DNA of 64,000 nt from Lepeophtheirus salmonis (GCF_016086655.4 NC_052136.2:1054001-1118000), one strand, 5' to 3'; shown: positions 1 through 12,425, counted from the stretch's first letter. The notes: a model not told the origin generated them from the sequence alone. Numbers and translations: made by a program.

Positions 1-514
1 TTTCTTTTCCACCATAATCTTTATTATATTATACAAATGTGATGGATATTTTGAGATTGTTGCTTTTTAGATATTTTATTTTTTGAAAAAGATATGTTCA
101 AACTGTCTCCAGTTTAAAAGAATTTAAATTTAGAATGGATTAGATAAATTCAGATAAAGCAAGTTTTTGCTCAAATGAGTCATAAATATATTTTGTTACC
201 CATGAATTAATTAATTTATGACAAAATATATAGAATATGAAGTCAACTCGTTGAGGCCTCCGGATGCAACAACTTTAGGAACACTGGTGATGATATACCT
301 GTTTAGGCCTGGCAATTACAAGTTTTTTACCCGATTAGGGATAATATTTTGTCCTCAAAATTGGATTCATTTTTTAGCTCACCTTTTTTTTTTTTTTTTT
401 TTTTTTGTCATTGTTTGAGTTGTCAAACTGAAGAGAGAATTTGTCTATTGTCATAATTTATTTAACTCCTGAACAGAAAAATTCTTTTGCAGAGAATAAC
501 CTACCAGCTACAGG
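1..514. other. AT-rich stretch, no gene
   Basis: No coding signal. A run of 23 T lies at about 384-406. The short open frames here are low-complexity or lack codon bias. Confidence 0.6.
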
Positions 515-901
515 TGTATTTTTGAGCACCCCCCCCCCCCAAAAAAAAAAAAAATTATGGATTTTTTGCTTTTTACCAATAATTTTTTTTAGTATGAAAA
601 AATTTTACGAGAAGATAATATTTTTTTTTCAAAAAAGTGTAATATTTGGAATAGAAACTTTTAAATTTTTATTCCATAAAACTCAATTTTTGTAAACAGC
701 TGTGGCTTTTTGTTTTGTTTTCTCCAAAAAATGTAATTTTTTGTAAATGCTTATAGATTTTAAAAATGAAATATTTTCAATTTTATTTGCAAAATTTTAA
801 CATTTGGTTTTTTGTGAATAGCTATGGATTTTTAAAACTTTTTTCAAAAATTTGAAGTTTCGGATTTTTTTAAGATCTTAAAACCAAGGCAGACAACCCT
901 G
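515..901. repeat. GC-capped AT-rich element, copy A
   Basis: A run of 12 C and 14 A (529-554) leads into AT-rich units containing forms of TAGCTATGGATTTTT. The right end is GCAGACAACCCTG, a decayed version of the family end CTGCGGACGCCCCTG. Within the window this family is recognised by those inverted GC-rich caps and by the repeated internal motif. The left cap is lost or degenerate in this copy. Confidence 0.6.
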
Positions 902-1059
902 AGCTATCATTGATCTATACGAAACCGGATTAAACAATGGTGTGTGCTCGTAAAAGCTGAAAAGTAGCACTGAGGCTTTGTTGCAGAGTTATACATAATC
1001 GACATAGGAGCCATTCTTGCCAATATCATGGTTTATTTGCTTCTCCCCTGAGTTTTAGA

Positions 1060-1270
1060 AAAAAATTCATAAAATTCCAAATTCTAAATTTTTGAAAAAA
1101 ATTTAAAATTTGAAACTCAATTTTGAAATTTTTTGTAAATAGCTATAATTTTTGAAATTTTTCATTAATAGCTATGGATTTTTGATTTTTTTAAATAAAA
1201 AAAAACAAGCCCCCTCCCCTCCCCCAAAAAAAAAAAAATATATATATATAGACAATCCTGCGGACGCCTT
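1060..1270. repeat. GC-capped AT-rich element, copy B
   Basis: AT-rich units with two TAGCTAT motifs are followed by a CCCCTCCCCTCCCCC tract, an AT microsatellite and the right cap CCTGCGGACGCC. It abuts the inverted-repeat element that begins about 50 bp further on. Confidence 0.6.
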
Positions 1271-1321
1271 TGACTCTAGACATTAACACAATATATTGCT
1301 CATAGTTTAGGGTACTTATTA

Positions 1322-2155
1322 TGGTATTAGGAAAACTGCCCTGGGGAAGATTGCCCTGGAGGAAATTGAAATGAAGGAACATTGCTATTCAGGAAAATTC
1401 CCCGGTAGAAAATTTCCCGTATTTTGTTCAAAGTTCGTGATAAATAATAACACATTATAAATTTGCTTAATATTTTTAACAAAAAATATCTAAGCATATT
1501 TCTTTTTTCCATCCCGCAAAAGAATACCTTCAAGTGTGTGTAATATTATTGCAATATAGCAGGAGGAGGGGGGGGGGATAAATAGCTTAGGGCCTCTTAA
1601 AATATGATTAAATACTCTCTGTCCTCATTTTGTCTCGGGGATAGTCTGGGATTGCTAAAAATCTCCGCCAATACCTCCAAGGAACCCTTCTAATACCCAA
1701 AAAATAGTTCCAAGCCTTTGGGTTGAGTGGGGTACTTGGAGGTACTCACTGGGTCCGAAAAAACCATTGTTAATTCAACAAATATATTCAATGAATCCCT
1801 CTAATACCAAAAATAGTTTAAACCGACGCATTTTTTCTGTGTTTAACGCCATTTAACTCTTTTTACATATAGATGTTACTTTTTATGTAAATAACATTCT
1901 TTGTATTTCAAGAGTCATACCAGTTATTTTTTTTTCTTTAATTTTGTAATGGGTACTCAATTTCAAATACTTCTTTGTTTTTGGAAAGATTACAGTGTGT
2001 ATAATAACAAAATAAATTCGCTTTGCGTGTTATTATTCATCATTAAGTTTGAACAAAATACGGGCAATTATCTCCAGGGCAACATTCCTAACTGGCAATT
2101 CTTCTCCAGGGCAATCTTCCACGGGAAACTTTCACCAGGGAAGTTTTCCGCGGAC
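1322..2155. mobile_element. Long inverted-repeat element with degenerate ~22-bp subrepeats
   Basis: Arms of about 150 bp at 1322-1475 and 2000-2155 are reverse complements of each other at moderate identity. Each arm carries irregular repeats of the type GATTGCCCTGGAG and AAATTTCCCG, then a shared block containing TATTTTGTTCAAA and AATAATAACAC. No transposase is visible in the ~520-bp centre, which holds a G-rich run at 1569. This is probably a non-autonomous DNA element. The superfamily is not assigned. Confidence 0.6.
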
Positions 2156-2165
2156 GCTTATTATG

Positions 2166-2475
2166 TTTCTTGTATCTAATATTAGAGGTCGTTCAAATCC
2201 ACCATAAATTCGTTCATGATGATTCGTATTGATGATCGTTTTGTTTATCTAATGATTTTTTTTTAACGTTCAAGGATTTATGTAGTGTCTAAGAATTGTA
2301 AATAATTATGTTATATAGAGGATTTATAAATTGCAACGACTGAAGGTGTTACATTGCTATAATTGTATATTATAAATTAATTTCTGCAAAATGCTAACCC
2401 AATAATCAATACTGAATAATTATTATAGTTTGAAATGATTTTAGACTCTCAAGGAATGATCTCACTGACTAGAAA
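2166..2475. other. Unassigned intergenic DNA
   Basis: AT-rich unique-looking sequence. I see no coding, repeat or RNA signal. Confidence 0.4.
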
Positions 2476-2479
2476 ATTT

Positions 2480-3030
2480 CATATTGGAAATGTTTTTTGG
2501 AAAAAATTACTATTTGAAATTTTATTCCAATATTTCAGTTTTTTTAAATTTTATGAATTTTTCAAAAAAAATTTCAAAAATTTAATGTGAAAATTTTTTT
2601 CAAAAATTTACTTGTTGAAATTTAATTCTAAATTTTCAATTTTTTGTTTCGAAAAATTTAATATTTTGTGAACAGATGGAGATTTTTCAATTTTTTTTCC
2701 AAAAAAAATAATTTTATTAGTATATCTAAGAATTTCTCAAAAAAGAAAAAAAATTCAAAGATTGAGTAATGTGAAATGTTTAGCAAAAAATTTACTATTT
2801 GAAATTTAATTCTAATTTGTTTTCCAAAAAATTAATTTTTTCGAAAACATCTGTATTTTTTTCCAACAAATATAATTTAATAATAGTTTAACCTATGATT
2901 TTTTTTTTTTAATTCAAAAAATTTAATATTTGAAATTGAAATTTTGCAATATTTTCTGAACAGCTTTGGTTTTTGTATTTTTTGTATTTTTTTTGAGAAA
3001 AGCACCCCACCTCCGTCCCTCCAAATATAA
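2480..3030. repeat. GC-capped AT-rich element, copy C
   Basis: About 550 bp of AT-rich units of the same type as copy A, ending at a C-rich tract (CACCCCACCTCCGTCCC) near 3004-3020. The outer CAGGGGCGTC cap is missing or mutated at both ends. Confidence 0.5.
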
Positions 3031-3670
3031 TTCTGAAGGAACCCTCTACAAACTAAAATGATTTTTCTGAAAATTGAATTTGGGTTATAAACATTTGAAC
3101 TCTTTGAGGAATAATTATCCTCACTTTCTATTAACAAGGATCTAATTACAAAATACAAAAAACTAATTGTCACAATTAAAGAATTAGAGATTGATATGTT
3201 ACATTTGAAAGATCATATCGGAGTCAAATTAAATCCCATCAATCAAATGAAAGTTCAAAGTTAATCTGGGATATCGCAACTCATCCTAGAAATTAGAATA
3301 TCGAACCTATAATTGCCCAAAATACCTGGGTATATGTCATGTTATGACTTTTGTTGTATCACGGAACCTTTTCTCTAAATAGAAACAGAAAAAATCAAAA
3401 AAAAAAGTCAAACTTACGAACTGTTATTTATCTCTGAAGTACTCCAAGACTATCCTTTTGATATTATTTCTCAACAATCCGATCTAAGTAGTAGTAATAT
3501 TTTTTTATAAAGCGTAGCTATACATCTGTATTTATATATGATAGCCAAAATTTCTTCATAAAATTTTTAAATGGCCAAGATATCTATAACTAATCAACAA
3601 CAACGAGGAATCTCCATGAAATTGTATTCCTGTCTATTTAATAATAAAACATTTATTGCTAGACTTCATA
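3031..3670. other. Unassigned intergenic DNA
   Basis: No coding pattern. A short plus-strand open frame at 3571-3807 overlaps the antisense of the retrotransposon remnant and is not counted as a gene. Confidence 0.4.
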
Positions 3671-3678
3671 TAAAACAT

Positions 3679-4324
3679 TCAATCTGTAAGGGCACATTTA
3701 AAAATAACTTTAACTTTTGTGCCCTCGAAATAGTTTGCCGGATTAGGTATCCTACTGCAGTCCGTCTTGGACAACTTCAGCCAGCCACCGATATCATAAT
3801 TCATTAAAAAACTGGAGAGGCTGGCAACGGAATGTCCTTGAAAAGGTTGAATATATTCTAAAAGCTGTGTCCTCTCAAACATAAATTTAGAGCATTCATA
3901 CACATTCTTCATCTCTTAAACCACACCTACGACATAATGGGTTAACTTCATGGTGCATGAGATGATAGAACAGAACTAAGGAGTTCAGTTTTCATTTAAA
4001 AAAATCCAAGAGATGCTTCCACTTCCCAAGTCTAACTCTTGGGAGCATCGTACGGCTTTGACTGCAATTGTCAAGGCTCAACCAAGTTGTCTGCCATTTG
4101 TCTATGTAATGGGCAGATACCTTTTCCCTAAGAGATGACCACGGGACTCTAACAGCTCGGGTAGGAGGTTGACCCAGAGCTCCAGCTTTGGCTAACATAT
4201 CAGCCACCTCATTTCCAGTGACATAACTGTGACCTCTTACCCAGCCATAAGGATGGAGAAGGACATCACTAGCTAACAATCTCAAAAGTTTTTTCGTATT
4301 CCTCTCCTTTTTGAACCGGAACAT
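3679..4324 (-). pseudogene. Non-LTR retrotransposon RNase H / C-terminal fragment, frameshifted
   Basis: The upstream part (4324 down to 3992) contains WVRGHSYVTGNEVADMLAKAG, the C-terminal signature of an RNase HI domain (GNExAD with the catalytic Asp). A Trp-rich linker ending in LGKWKHLLDF follows. After a frameshift near 3990 the sequence continues with a CRRCGLRDEEC zinc-knuckle-like motif. After a second shift it continues with YECSKF down to about 3679. This order matches the end of jockey/R1-type non-LTR polyproteins. No endonuclease or reverse transcriptase lies upstream, so this is a dead 3' part. Confidence 0.7.
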
Positions 4325-4800
4325 TAGTATAATTTAACTTATTACTTCGTTTACTTATCAAAAGAATAAATTATGAAAGAGCCATGCCATATCAAGTGGG
4401 CCTAGGTAATCGACAGCTGAAAACAATAGCCATTGGGTATTTTTGTGTTAGCAATACAATACATTATACAATGCTATAATAATATAGAAGATAACTCCCT
4501 CGCAAATCATTATTATTCCTCTCTTTTTTCATACAATCACTCACAAGTAGTTACTCAATACCTAGATGTTCTCTCCTGAAGAATAGAAGAACAATCATAT
4601 CAGCTTGAAAAAAACAGATAAAATATTATTCTCTGCACCAGGGAGTACTTTAAATCAATACTAAACCTCATCTAAAGTACTATTCATTTTTATATATTTA
4701 TATAAAGTACTTGACATTTTTTTTCTTTTTTAATATGGGTTGACCTACACGCCTGCGATATTTTTTTTCATTTTTATATACCAATTTTATACAATTATAT
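4325..4800. other. Unassigned intergenic DNA
   Basis: AT-rich. The 4540-4625 part loosely resembles the interior of the R1 repeat (TTCTCTCCTGAAGAATAG, then ATATCAGCTTGAAAAAA). No gene is visible. Confidence 0.35.
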
Positions 4801-4801
4801 A

Positions 4802-4935
4802 TAGTGATGAAAATCGAGTGTATAAGTGGCATGTTAAAAAAAGAAACTGAAAATCGATATGGTAACCCTCATAATTTGAATAATGTTTTGCAGGAAATCA
4901 GCTACAATCAGCTGTGACAAGTTGATTGTATAGTT
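4802..4935 (+). repeat. R1 dispersed repeat, internally deleted copy
   Basis: Begins TAGTGATGAAAATCG. It keeps the TATGGTAACCCT and AATTTGAATAATGTTTTG blocks, then jumps to AGCTACAATCAGCTGTGACA. About 50 bp present in the best copy at 49284 are missing. Confidence 0.65.
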
Positions 4936-5310
4936 ATTTCTTAAATCAAGTATATACACTCAAAAATAACTTGATTTCAATATAGATAAAGACAGGCAGG
5001 CAGACTTTGCTCTATTAATATAGGGAAAATGAAGTAAAATAAACAAATTGGATATTTTATCCTTTTTTTTTTGGTCAAGATTTTTTTTGTATTCACTCAC
5101 CACATATTGAGATGTGCTTCTTTATGAAAAGTTCAAAACAACATATATTCAACTGTTGTTGGTAAGTGTTTCATATCATATCTAAGGGCATTTTACAATT
5201 ATTATCCAGTTTGGAGTTGTTTAATTTGTTTTAGAAACTAGTATTAACGATGTTTAAAAAAAAAATTATTAATTAAAAAGTATATTTAAAAAAACTAAAA
5301 CTTTATTCAT
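4936..5310. other. Unassigned intergenic DNA
   Basis: AT-rich with no coding or repeat signal apart from short homopolymers. Confidence 0.35.
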
Positions 5311-5315
5311 TCTAG

Positions 5316-6183
5316 AGCTGTGGATCGCGACGCCAACTGGGATCGCCTAAGGCCTTGTTGTATTTCTGTGCTTATATCAATATTATCTAATTATAATAGT
5401 CAACTAAATTAAAATGTAAGATTTACATTGATGAATTCGAAGGGACACAGGGCTGTAAGATATTTTTGAAAAAGTGAGGCTCGTGAAGGAAAAAAATATA
5501 AGAAGTAAAAGTAAATTTTTTTAAGGATTTATTTTCTATCAAAAAAGGTAATTCTGTCAAATTTTTCAGATGGGTAAAAATGTCAGTCAAAAAATTGAAG
5601 GGCGCCCCGAGGAGGCAAGTATTAGGAAAAGAAAATATCCTGAGAATTATTTAAAGTAAGGTTAATTCCATGTCAAATCGATCAAAATAAAAAATCAAAC
5701 AAACTTCTCAAATTTGAATGATTTTTGGCATACAAACTCAAATTCACTAGTAGATTAAGTTTGCCAATTTTCAGCACATAATTATTAGTAGTTTTTGAGA
5801 AATAGATACTCGTCTTAGACCTAATTTTTCGACGTTGCTTTAATATCTTTTTACCAAACGCACCTTTTTCCTGTATATTTTTTTATCCAAAAATCCTTGT
5901 TCCTTGAAAATTGCCCAATTCTTATGAGTATGAAACTTTGGCAACAAGTTATTTTATCTTAAACTTATTTTTCTTATTAACAACAAAATTTTGAAAATAA
6001 AACAAATTGTGCTTATAAATTTTCAGATATTAAGAAGTCGGATTTTATATATAGCCTAGTAATCGTTAGCTTTAAAAATGCTTTGGAGAAGGATGAATCC
6101 AAAGCATTTTGTCTCCTTGGGGTCACTGTAACTTAGCAAATGTTATTAATAGGTCACGGCGCCAGAAAGGTTGGGAACCACTG
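5316..6183. mobile_element. hAT-like non-autonomous element, right end clear
   Basis: The right end reads AAGGTTGGGAACCACTG, a typical hAT inverted terminus (reverse complement CAGTGGTTCCCAACC). The left part, AGAGCTGTGGATCGCGACGCC, resembles the subterminal part of such elements, but the terminal bases are decayed. No transposase frame is present. The left boundary is uncertain. Confidence 0.45.
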
Positions 6184-7230
6184 CTCAAGTTACATATATG
6201 AATAAAATTTTAATTTATAATCATATCTGTAAAATAAAACTTACATATTAAACATTTTTTGATATTTGAGACAAATTATGAGTAATAAAATAACTGAAAT
6301 AGTTGAAATGATTACAAATGTATGCCTATTAATAATATAAAATTAGATGTCCAACAAAGCTCCATGAAGGAATCTTGATACAAAAGGATGAATATTTTGC
6401 TGCAGCCGCAATCATTATTGCTCTAATATTTTCTATCTTGATGGGCTATCCAATTGTATATTTTTATATAATGAAGGTTTTGTGGCTTGAAAGAGCATTT
6501 TCAAAATCTCGCATTAGAGGTTTTCAAGAGAGGCCAAATAACGATACAAAATTTTCTGTAATCCTTGGAAGGTTTCATGCGATAAACTCTTTTGCAATTT
6601 TGAGAGCTGGGCAACTGGCAAAAGCATGAATATTTATCGAATTTAAAAAAATAGCACAATCCTTAAACGTGAAATTAAATCCAGCCTGAATAACTTTGTA
6701 ATTGGGTGGTAAATTTGGCCATCGTTTATTTTGAAGATTGGGATCATAATTATATTTATCTATTCAGAAGGTAAATCTAGTAACTCCAGGAAATTATCAA
6801 ATAGTTTTCTATCTTCTTCTTCTCTTTTAGGGAAATTCTTCATTAACAAGTGTCACAGTACTGGCGGCAAATGATGCTTTTTTGAGTGAGAACATAAATT
6901 TTCATAACTCTCCACACTTTTTTGTCCACTACGTCCGGTTGAGTACATTATAAAATTACACTATTACTATGGATGAACAAAAAGTAGAGAAAAATAACAG
7001 TTGTAAGATTTGTAAAGAAGAAACGGTGACGTTATCGTCTTTTTTGTTCAATTTTCCTTCCTTAATATATCTTCTTGGTGCATTTCTAAATGATGAATTC
7101 CCGCCTACTTTTACTCTAATTTTTTTTAAATATATCATAAAACGGAAATATATATGTTTAAATATAACTTTACATAATTTCACCTCTCCCCCCTCCCAAA
7201 GTTGTTTAACAGGCAGCTGATATTAGCATA
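6184..7230. other. Unassigned stretch with weak open frames
   Basis: Open frames at 6375-6629 (84 codons) and 6969-7220 (83 codons) lack recognisable domains. The second starts MDEQKVEKNNSCKIC and could be a short exon, but no convincing donor follows. I do not call genes here. Confidence 0.35.
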
Positions 7231-7239
7231 TGGGGCTGA

Positions 7240-7570
7240 ACTCAGTGGTGCCATATGTATTGATGCATAAAACATGTGCCTCTTGGTATGTAAAATTAAA
7301 ATAAAAAACAAAAAATGAACATGGTAATCCTGTCAATTTGAAGAATGTTTGGGAAGATATATGCTTAGATGTCATGACGTTGTATTAGATCAGGTACAAG
7401 TATCCATGAGAGACAGGAAATAAACACCAATCCCACTCTGTACACATTTATAAGCCTAGGACGTCGATTCACAATTATATTCCGAGAAGCAACATGGACT
7501 CACACTTATAACTACCGAGCAAACAAGTCGTACAAGTGATCACTTTACACTTATACGTTCCCTTCTCAAA
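7240..7570 (+). repeat. R1 dispersed repeat, diverged copy
   Basis: Shares ATGGTAATCCTGTCAATTTG, AAGAATGTTTGGGAAGA and GTCATGACGTTGTATTAGATC with the other copies. The 5' and 3' limits are approximate. Confidence 0.55.
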
Positions 7571-8840
7571 ATTTCAATAATAATAATAGCAGCTTTAGAA
7601 AATAATATGCATGTTCATATTGCCTACTAAGCATTATTTTTTTATAATAATCTCTTGACTTTGATCTTGGACTTTTCACATTTTAATTATAATGTTTTCA
7701 GTTATAATTATAATTTAAAATCCTATTGAGTTTTACTGCGATACTAGAACTGTGGAGACAAGTCGTGGAAGGTGTGTAACAATCCCTATAGGACAATTTT
7801 GAACCTTTACAAAAGTATTATTCTAAAACAAAGCATAAAGTGTGAGGGATTTAGTGTTTTAATGTGTCTCTATTTCTGAACCACCCTGTCATTACATATG
7901 ATTTAATAATGCACATGCACTTTTTAGGATAAAGATTCATATTTTTATGCATACAAAATCATTTTTATTTTGTCAAAATCTTTAATGTAAACAGTTTTGT
8001 CATTTTTGACATATCAAATGTTATTGACAGCATTGATTCTTCACTTTAAGTTTAATATTATATCGTCGAGTATATACGTTATTTACTACATTTTTATTAT
8101 CAACTATGCATTAGGCCTATTCAATATGCATCGTGCATAATATGTGTTAATCTTCAACTAGGGACGAATATCAGTATTATTAATTAAAATTGAGAGGAGA
8201 GCAGATTAAGTTTTCCTACCGTTTCATTAAAGTAGTTGTGACCAGCTATGATATGAAGGAAACAAATACATGTTAAAGTTCGTCAGCAGGGAATTTTTTT
8301 TTTTTATAACCCCCTTTATAAAAAATATTTAAATATAACAAAAAAAAAACAAATTATTAATCATTAATAGGAAATAAGACATAAAAGAGGATTTCAAATA
8401 ATCCTACGAACTATGCCCTTTTTCATTTTTGCAAGTCCTACGGAAAGACTTACACTTCTAACTTTCCAACAAATGATCACCATTACTCTATGCAATTCAT
8501 GAGTACACACATTCGTGGTTACACTTTATACTTTGAGGTTCTCTCCTTAAGAATGAGAGAAAACGGTAACGACTTAAAAAAAAAAAAACACTTTTTATGT
8601 TCCCATAAGCAACAAAACTGGTAAGAATTTACTATCGTAAGTATCAATATCGATACCAAAGAGGCAATCTTGATAAGGGACTAGATCAATGTGTTACATG
8701 TGTGTTTATACACAGTATGCTTACCCTCAGGATTTTTTAGCTCGTCCCTTTTTCAGACTTGGCAACCTGAATTAAGTTATATTATGTTCGTAAAACAGTT
8801 CTATTAATAAAGGACTCTGTGAATCTGTGTGTGAAGAAGT
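7571..8840. other. Unassigned intergenic DNA
   Basis: No gene. 8505-8600 shows weak similarity to the R1 interior (GGTTCTCTCCTTAAGAATGAGAG). The rest is AT-rich and featureless by eye. Confidence 0.35.
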
Positions 8841-8842
8841 AC

Positions 8843-9377
8843 GGGCGTCTGCAGTATCAGATTTTATTTATTGGTGGTGGTGGTTGATTTTGGAATTTAT
8901 TTGGAAAAATATCGAAAGACCATAACTATTCTCAAAAATTAAATTTTTTATAAAAATTCTAAAAATCTAACAGCTCTTCACAAAAAATAAAATTTTGAAA
9001 TTTTTTTTGAAAATCCATAGTCATCCTCAAAAAGTTAAATTTATTGGAAAAAAATTCTAAAATCTACAAGTTTTTATAAACAATTATACTTTGTTAAAAA
9101 AAAATCAAATATTATTAAATTTTTAAGAAAAACAAAAACAAAAATCTACAGCTAATCACACAAAAATTAATTTCAAATATTAAATTTTTTGGGAAAAGAT
9201 TTCAAAAATCCATTACTATTCTCAAGAAATTAAATTTGTGTAATTCTTTTTTCAAAAATCCACAGCTGTTTACAAAAAATTTCAAATATTTAATTTTCTA
9301 ATAAAAAGTAAAATCACTTAATTTTGGGGGAGAGGAGGGGGCTACATCCCCTACCCCTTGCAAACACCCCCGAGATC
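8843..9377. repeat. GC-capped AT-rich element, copy D with both ends
   Basis: The left cap ACGGGCGTCTGCAG and right cap TTGCAAACACCCCCGAG are inverted relative to each other. Between them lie repeated AT-rich units in the reverse sense (AATCCATAGTCATTC, TCCACAGCTGTTTAC) and a G-rich to C-rich segment near 9325-9360. Length is about 535 bp. Nothing codes. Confidence 0.65.
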
Positions 9378-9479
9378 CTTACACGTGAAAACTTATTGAT
9401 TATATTCCACCCCCTTTCCAGATCCATTAATCCTTTGTGCAATCCCACTCGGCAACACGGATAGGATTTAATATAACCA

Positions 9480-9610
9480 AAAGTGAAAATTCAGTATAGC
9501 TTGTTAAAAAAAAAGAAACCGAAAATAAAAATGGTAACCCTACCAATTTGAAGAAAGTTTTTGGAGGAGAGAAAGAATAATGCTCATGACATTTCATTAA
9601 TCATCTCTGA
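9480..9610 (+). repeat. R1 dispersed repeat, 5' part
   Basis: AATGGTAACCCTACCAATTT, then GAAGAAAGTTTTTGGAGGAG and CATGACATTTCATTA, in the same order as other copies. The copy stops soon after. Confidence 0.6.
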
Positions 9611-9640
9611 AAAAAAAAAAACTCTTTCTATTTTGAATAT

Positions 9641-9985
9641 AGCTCTAACAGAAAGTATATTTTAACTTGCCATAAAAAATAATGCTGTACTTTTTTTAAA
9701 TTATTTATTATAAAATTTATTATGTAAAAAACTACGTCATAAGAAATTGGGTAAATGCATTTAGTAAAAATATAAATAAATATTATAGTTTAAAATCACT
9801 AATCAAAGACTATCACCTCTTTACTTACAAAAGTACCATAAAAATCTATACACTAAATAAACATTAAAAAAAATAAGATTAATACAAAACACCACCAACA
9901 AAGAAAAACATAAAATTCCCAATTCTAAATATATTTAGATTTCTATTTTTATGTCTATTGAAGATCTTGATAACGGAATTTAAAA
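9641..9985. other. Unassigned intergenic DNA
   Basis: AT-rich, no coding or RNA signal seen. Confidence 0.35.
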
Positions 9986-9989
9986 TTTG

Positions 9990-10555
9990 AAAAGACTTAA
10001 TCGAGTTTTCTGGAAAACATTCCAAAATACCAAATCGAACGTCAATGTATCGTCATTATGTATTTTCAATTCAAAAGTCATGTATCTTGACGCAGCTGCA
10101 ATTAGCATGCCTCTTAACTCCATGACATCCATTTGTTCCTTTTTAGGCCACTTTTTTTTGCAACATAAGACTTAGATTCAAGGTTGCCATACATGATTGA
10201 TTTAGCCTTCTTGGAAGAAATTAACTTATTTTTGCGCAGCCTAAAATGAATTATGACTGAGACGTTGTTTGGCATTGTGTTTATTTGACTTCTAAGTTTC
10301 ATGCAACAAACTTCCTAAATAACAGCAAAAATAGAGACTCAGCACAAGCATTAATAACTTACCAGTCTTTGCAATAACCATTAAATATTATACAAACCGT
10401 AGCCACTTGAAATTGGGCAAATGAATTTGCTGCCATCGGCAATTCCTTTAGTCGAATTCATGATATGCTTGTCCAATCTTCCTTCAAACTTATAATACGG
10501 AGATATTTTCTACAAACCGTTATGGCTTCGGCTGATACTTTTTTAATTGAATCCA
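9990..10555 (-). pseudogene. Possible decayed coding region, unrecognised
   Basis: On the minus strand a frame starting near 10553 reads MDSIKKVSAEAITVCRKYLR and runs through one stop to a possible donor (GACTG|GTAAGT) near 10363. A possible acceptor (TTATTTAG|GAAG) follows about 48 bases later. A further segment nearer 10000 reads MDVMELRGMLIAAASRYMTF. Amino-acid composition is protein-like, but stops interrupt it and I recognise no family. It could be a decayed host gene or transposon coding sequence. Confidence 0.22.
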
Positions 10556-10733
10556 TTTTTATAGGCCAATGAGTTAACAGATAGTGCTGTCCCTTGCAAA
10601 GGAAAGAATAGCTTCCCTATACCGAGAATAAACAGTGGCCCACGAAACTTTTTTTTTTTTTTTGATATTGCTACAAAAAAAGACAGATCCATATTTTCAA
10701 TATTTTTTTTATTTGAAAGCCTCAACATTCCGA

Positions 10734-11165
10734 TTAATAATGAAACACCATTTTATTCATATGACCGCCATCGCTGGCCTTACAGTAGCCCATTCTGTAG
10801 ACCCAATTTTTCAATACATTTTCGATTGTGTGAGCTTCAATAGCTGCAATGGACACTCCAATTTCGTGTTTCAAATCGTCAATCGTCTCTGGATGGTTGG
10901 CGTAACATTTATTCTTGACGGTTCCCCACAAAAAATAGTCCAACGGAGTCAAATCGTAGCTACGAGGTGGCCAGTTGACGTTGCCGTTTCGGTTTATCAT
11001 GCGATTTTCGAGTGCGGTAACGATCCACTGTAACGTTGGCTGTGTGGCACATAGCGCCATCCTGTTGGAACCAAATGTCGTCGATGTCTTCAGTTTTGTT
11101 AGAAGACTCTCCATTTTGGAAGTAAGTCTTCAGTATTTCCCAACTTTCTTCGAGCGTAAACTTAA
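10734..11165 (-). pseudogene. Mariner-like (IS630/Tc1/mariner superfamily) transposase, internally deleted
   Basis: The C-terminal half is clear. DIDDIWFQQDGAMCH carries the second catalytic Asp, and WPPRSYDLTPLDYFLW carries the third. A tail with NVLKNWVYRMGYCKASDGGH ends at the stop at 10734. A frameshift lies between the two catalytic blocks. Directly upstream, FTLEESWEILKTYFQNGES (11163-11107) looks like the first helix of the N-terminal DNA-binding domain. It is joined almost immediately to the DIDD block, so the first catalytic Asp and most of the protein are missing. The Asp-Asp spacing is about 41 residues if the shift is bridged. I could not define the inverted termini. Confidence 0.75.
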
Positions 11166-11215
11166 CTATTTCGTAAACCGGATACCTTTATCAGCACATT
11201 TAACATCATGAATCG

Positions 11216-12425
11216 AAATTATCTTATTATCCAGAGCTTCCCTTTCCATGCTTATCAAATTTTCATGGTTTAAAAAAAAAATACCTCCTTCCTCTGTTCT
11301 GATGTATTATGTCGATTGTCGAATACGAGTAACAAACCACATCGGTCATCCATAGAACTCTATGAGCTGCCCCAATAAACGAAAAGAATTGGACCACTTT
11401 CGACTTTCCCATTTTGTTCGAAACAAAATCTATTTGAAAATCCTGCTCGAGAAAAACTAACATTTGGGTTTACAATTAAATTAAGAAAAATCTTTTTGTA
11501 AACTTTTGGGAAGATAGTAAAATAAATCTTGGCAAGGCAACCTCCGCGTTGTTCCTTGATTCTTTTTGATGAAGAAATCTATGATATATATAATAAAAAG
11601 CAACTGTTTTCCTCCTTATTCAAATTCTCTTCGATTTTTAGAGAGAAAGTAGCTTTCTACAAGATCCATGGAATTAATTGTGTGCCATATAAGTCGATCC
11701 CTTTTTTTTATGTTAAAATTTCTCAACTCCGCTAATTTTTATAGATCCAACTGTTAAGTGAAGTCCAGTTTCCTAACGTTACTCCCTGTCTCTCCCACTT
11801 AAACCCAAGAACTTCTAAACTTTATGGCATTACGTAACCCCGAACTTGAGTGCAAGACTTCAGAGTCCACTTACCAATCGGTGGTATTGTCGTTTTATAC
11901 TTGTTGACTGCCAGCAACATTTTATCTCAAACTTTTCGAAGCAATCCCAGAGAATTGTGTTAATTTTGATTTTGAACCCTTTTGAGACCAATATATGTAT
12001 CTAACCTCCCTAAAATAGTTCCAGCACATTAATTTGATCAAAGGATAATATGAAGATGATTATAAATATTATAGAAAATTGCGAGTCACGTTTAGCATCT
12101 TATAAATGTACGCATTCATTTAGTAATACTGTAATATCATATATCATATTCCAGATCTAAAATGTCAGTAGCTATGCTACAATGATATTATCTAAATGAG
12201 TTAGTGCTATTAGAATATAATGGCAGATTAAATATATACATATATTTATTTGTAGATAGACTGATAATTATATTAGAAATGTTAATACTTATTAGATGGG
12301 CCTGACAATGGAGGCCTAGGATTATAATCATTTGTGTCATTCTTATCTTGACACAATATAAATTTATGAACATTGTTTGTTCATTAGACTGTTAAACAAT
12401 ATTTCTGGGATATTGATATTTAGAG
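11216..12425. other. Unassigned intergenic DNA
   Basis: Open frames at 11263-11463 (-) and 11529-11735 (+) show no domain. GC content rises slightly at 11290-11460, perhaps old coding sequence, but neither strand gives a recognisable protein. Confidence 0.35.

Noticed and set aside
5410..5480. Possible tRNA gene from a GATTCGAAGG-like motif
   Set aside because: No cloverleaf, A box or acceptor stem can be drawn. No stand-alone tRNA was found in the window.
6375..6629. 84-codon plus-strand open frame with a hydrophobic segment
   Set aside because: No domain, no splice partner, AT-driven composition.
6969..7220. Open frame starting MDEQKVEKNNSCKICKEE that looks like a zinc-finger start
   Set aside because: Only one CxxC, then AT-driven hydrophobic sequence. 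No donor site supports a short exon.
10635..11033. 132-codon plus-strand open frame
   Set aside because: It is the antisense of the mariner-like transposase C-terminus on the minus strand.
11263..11463. 66-codon minus-strand open frame in a slightly GC-richer zone
   Set aside because: Neither strand gives a recognisable protein, and no exon borders are present.
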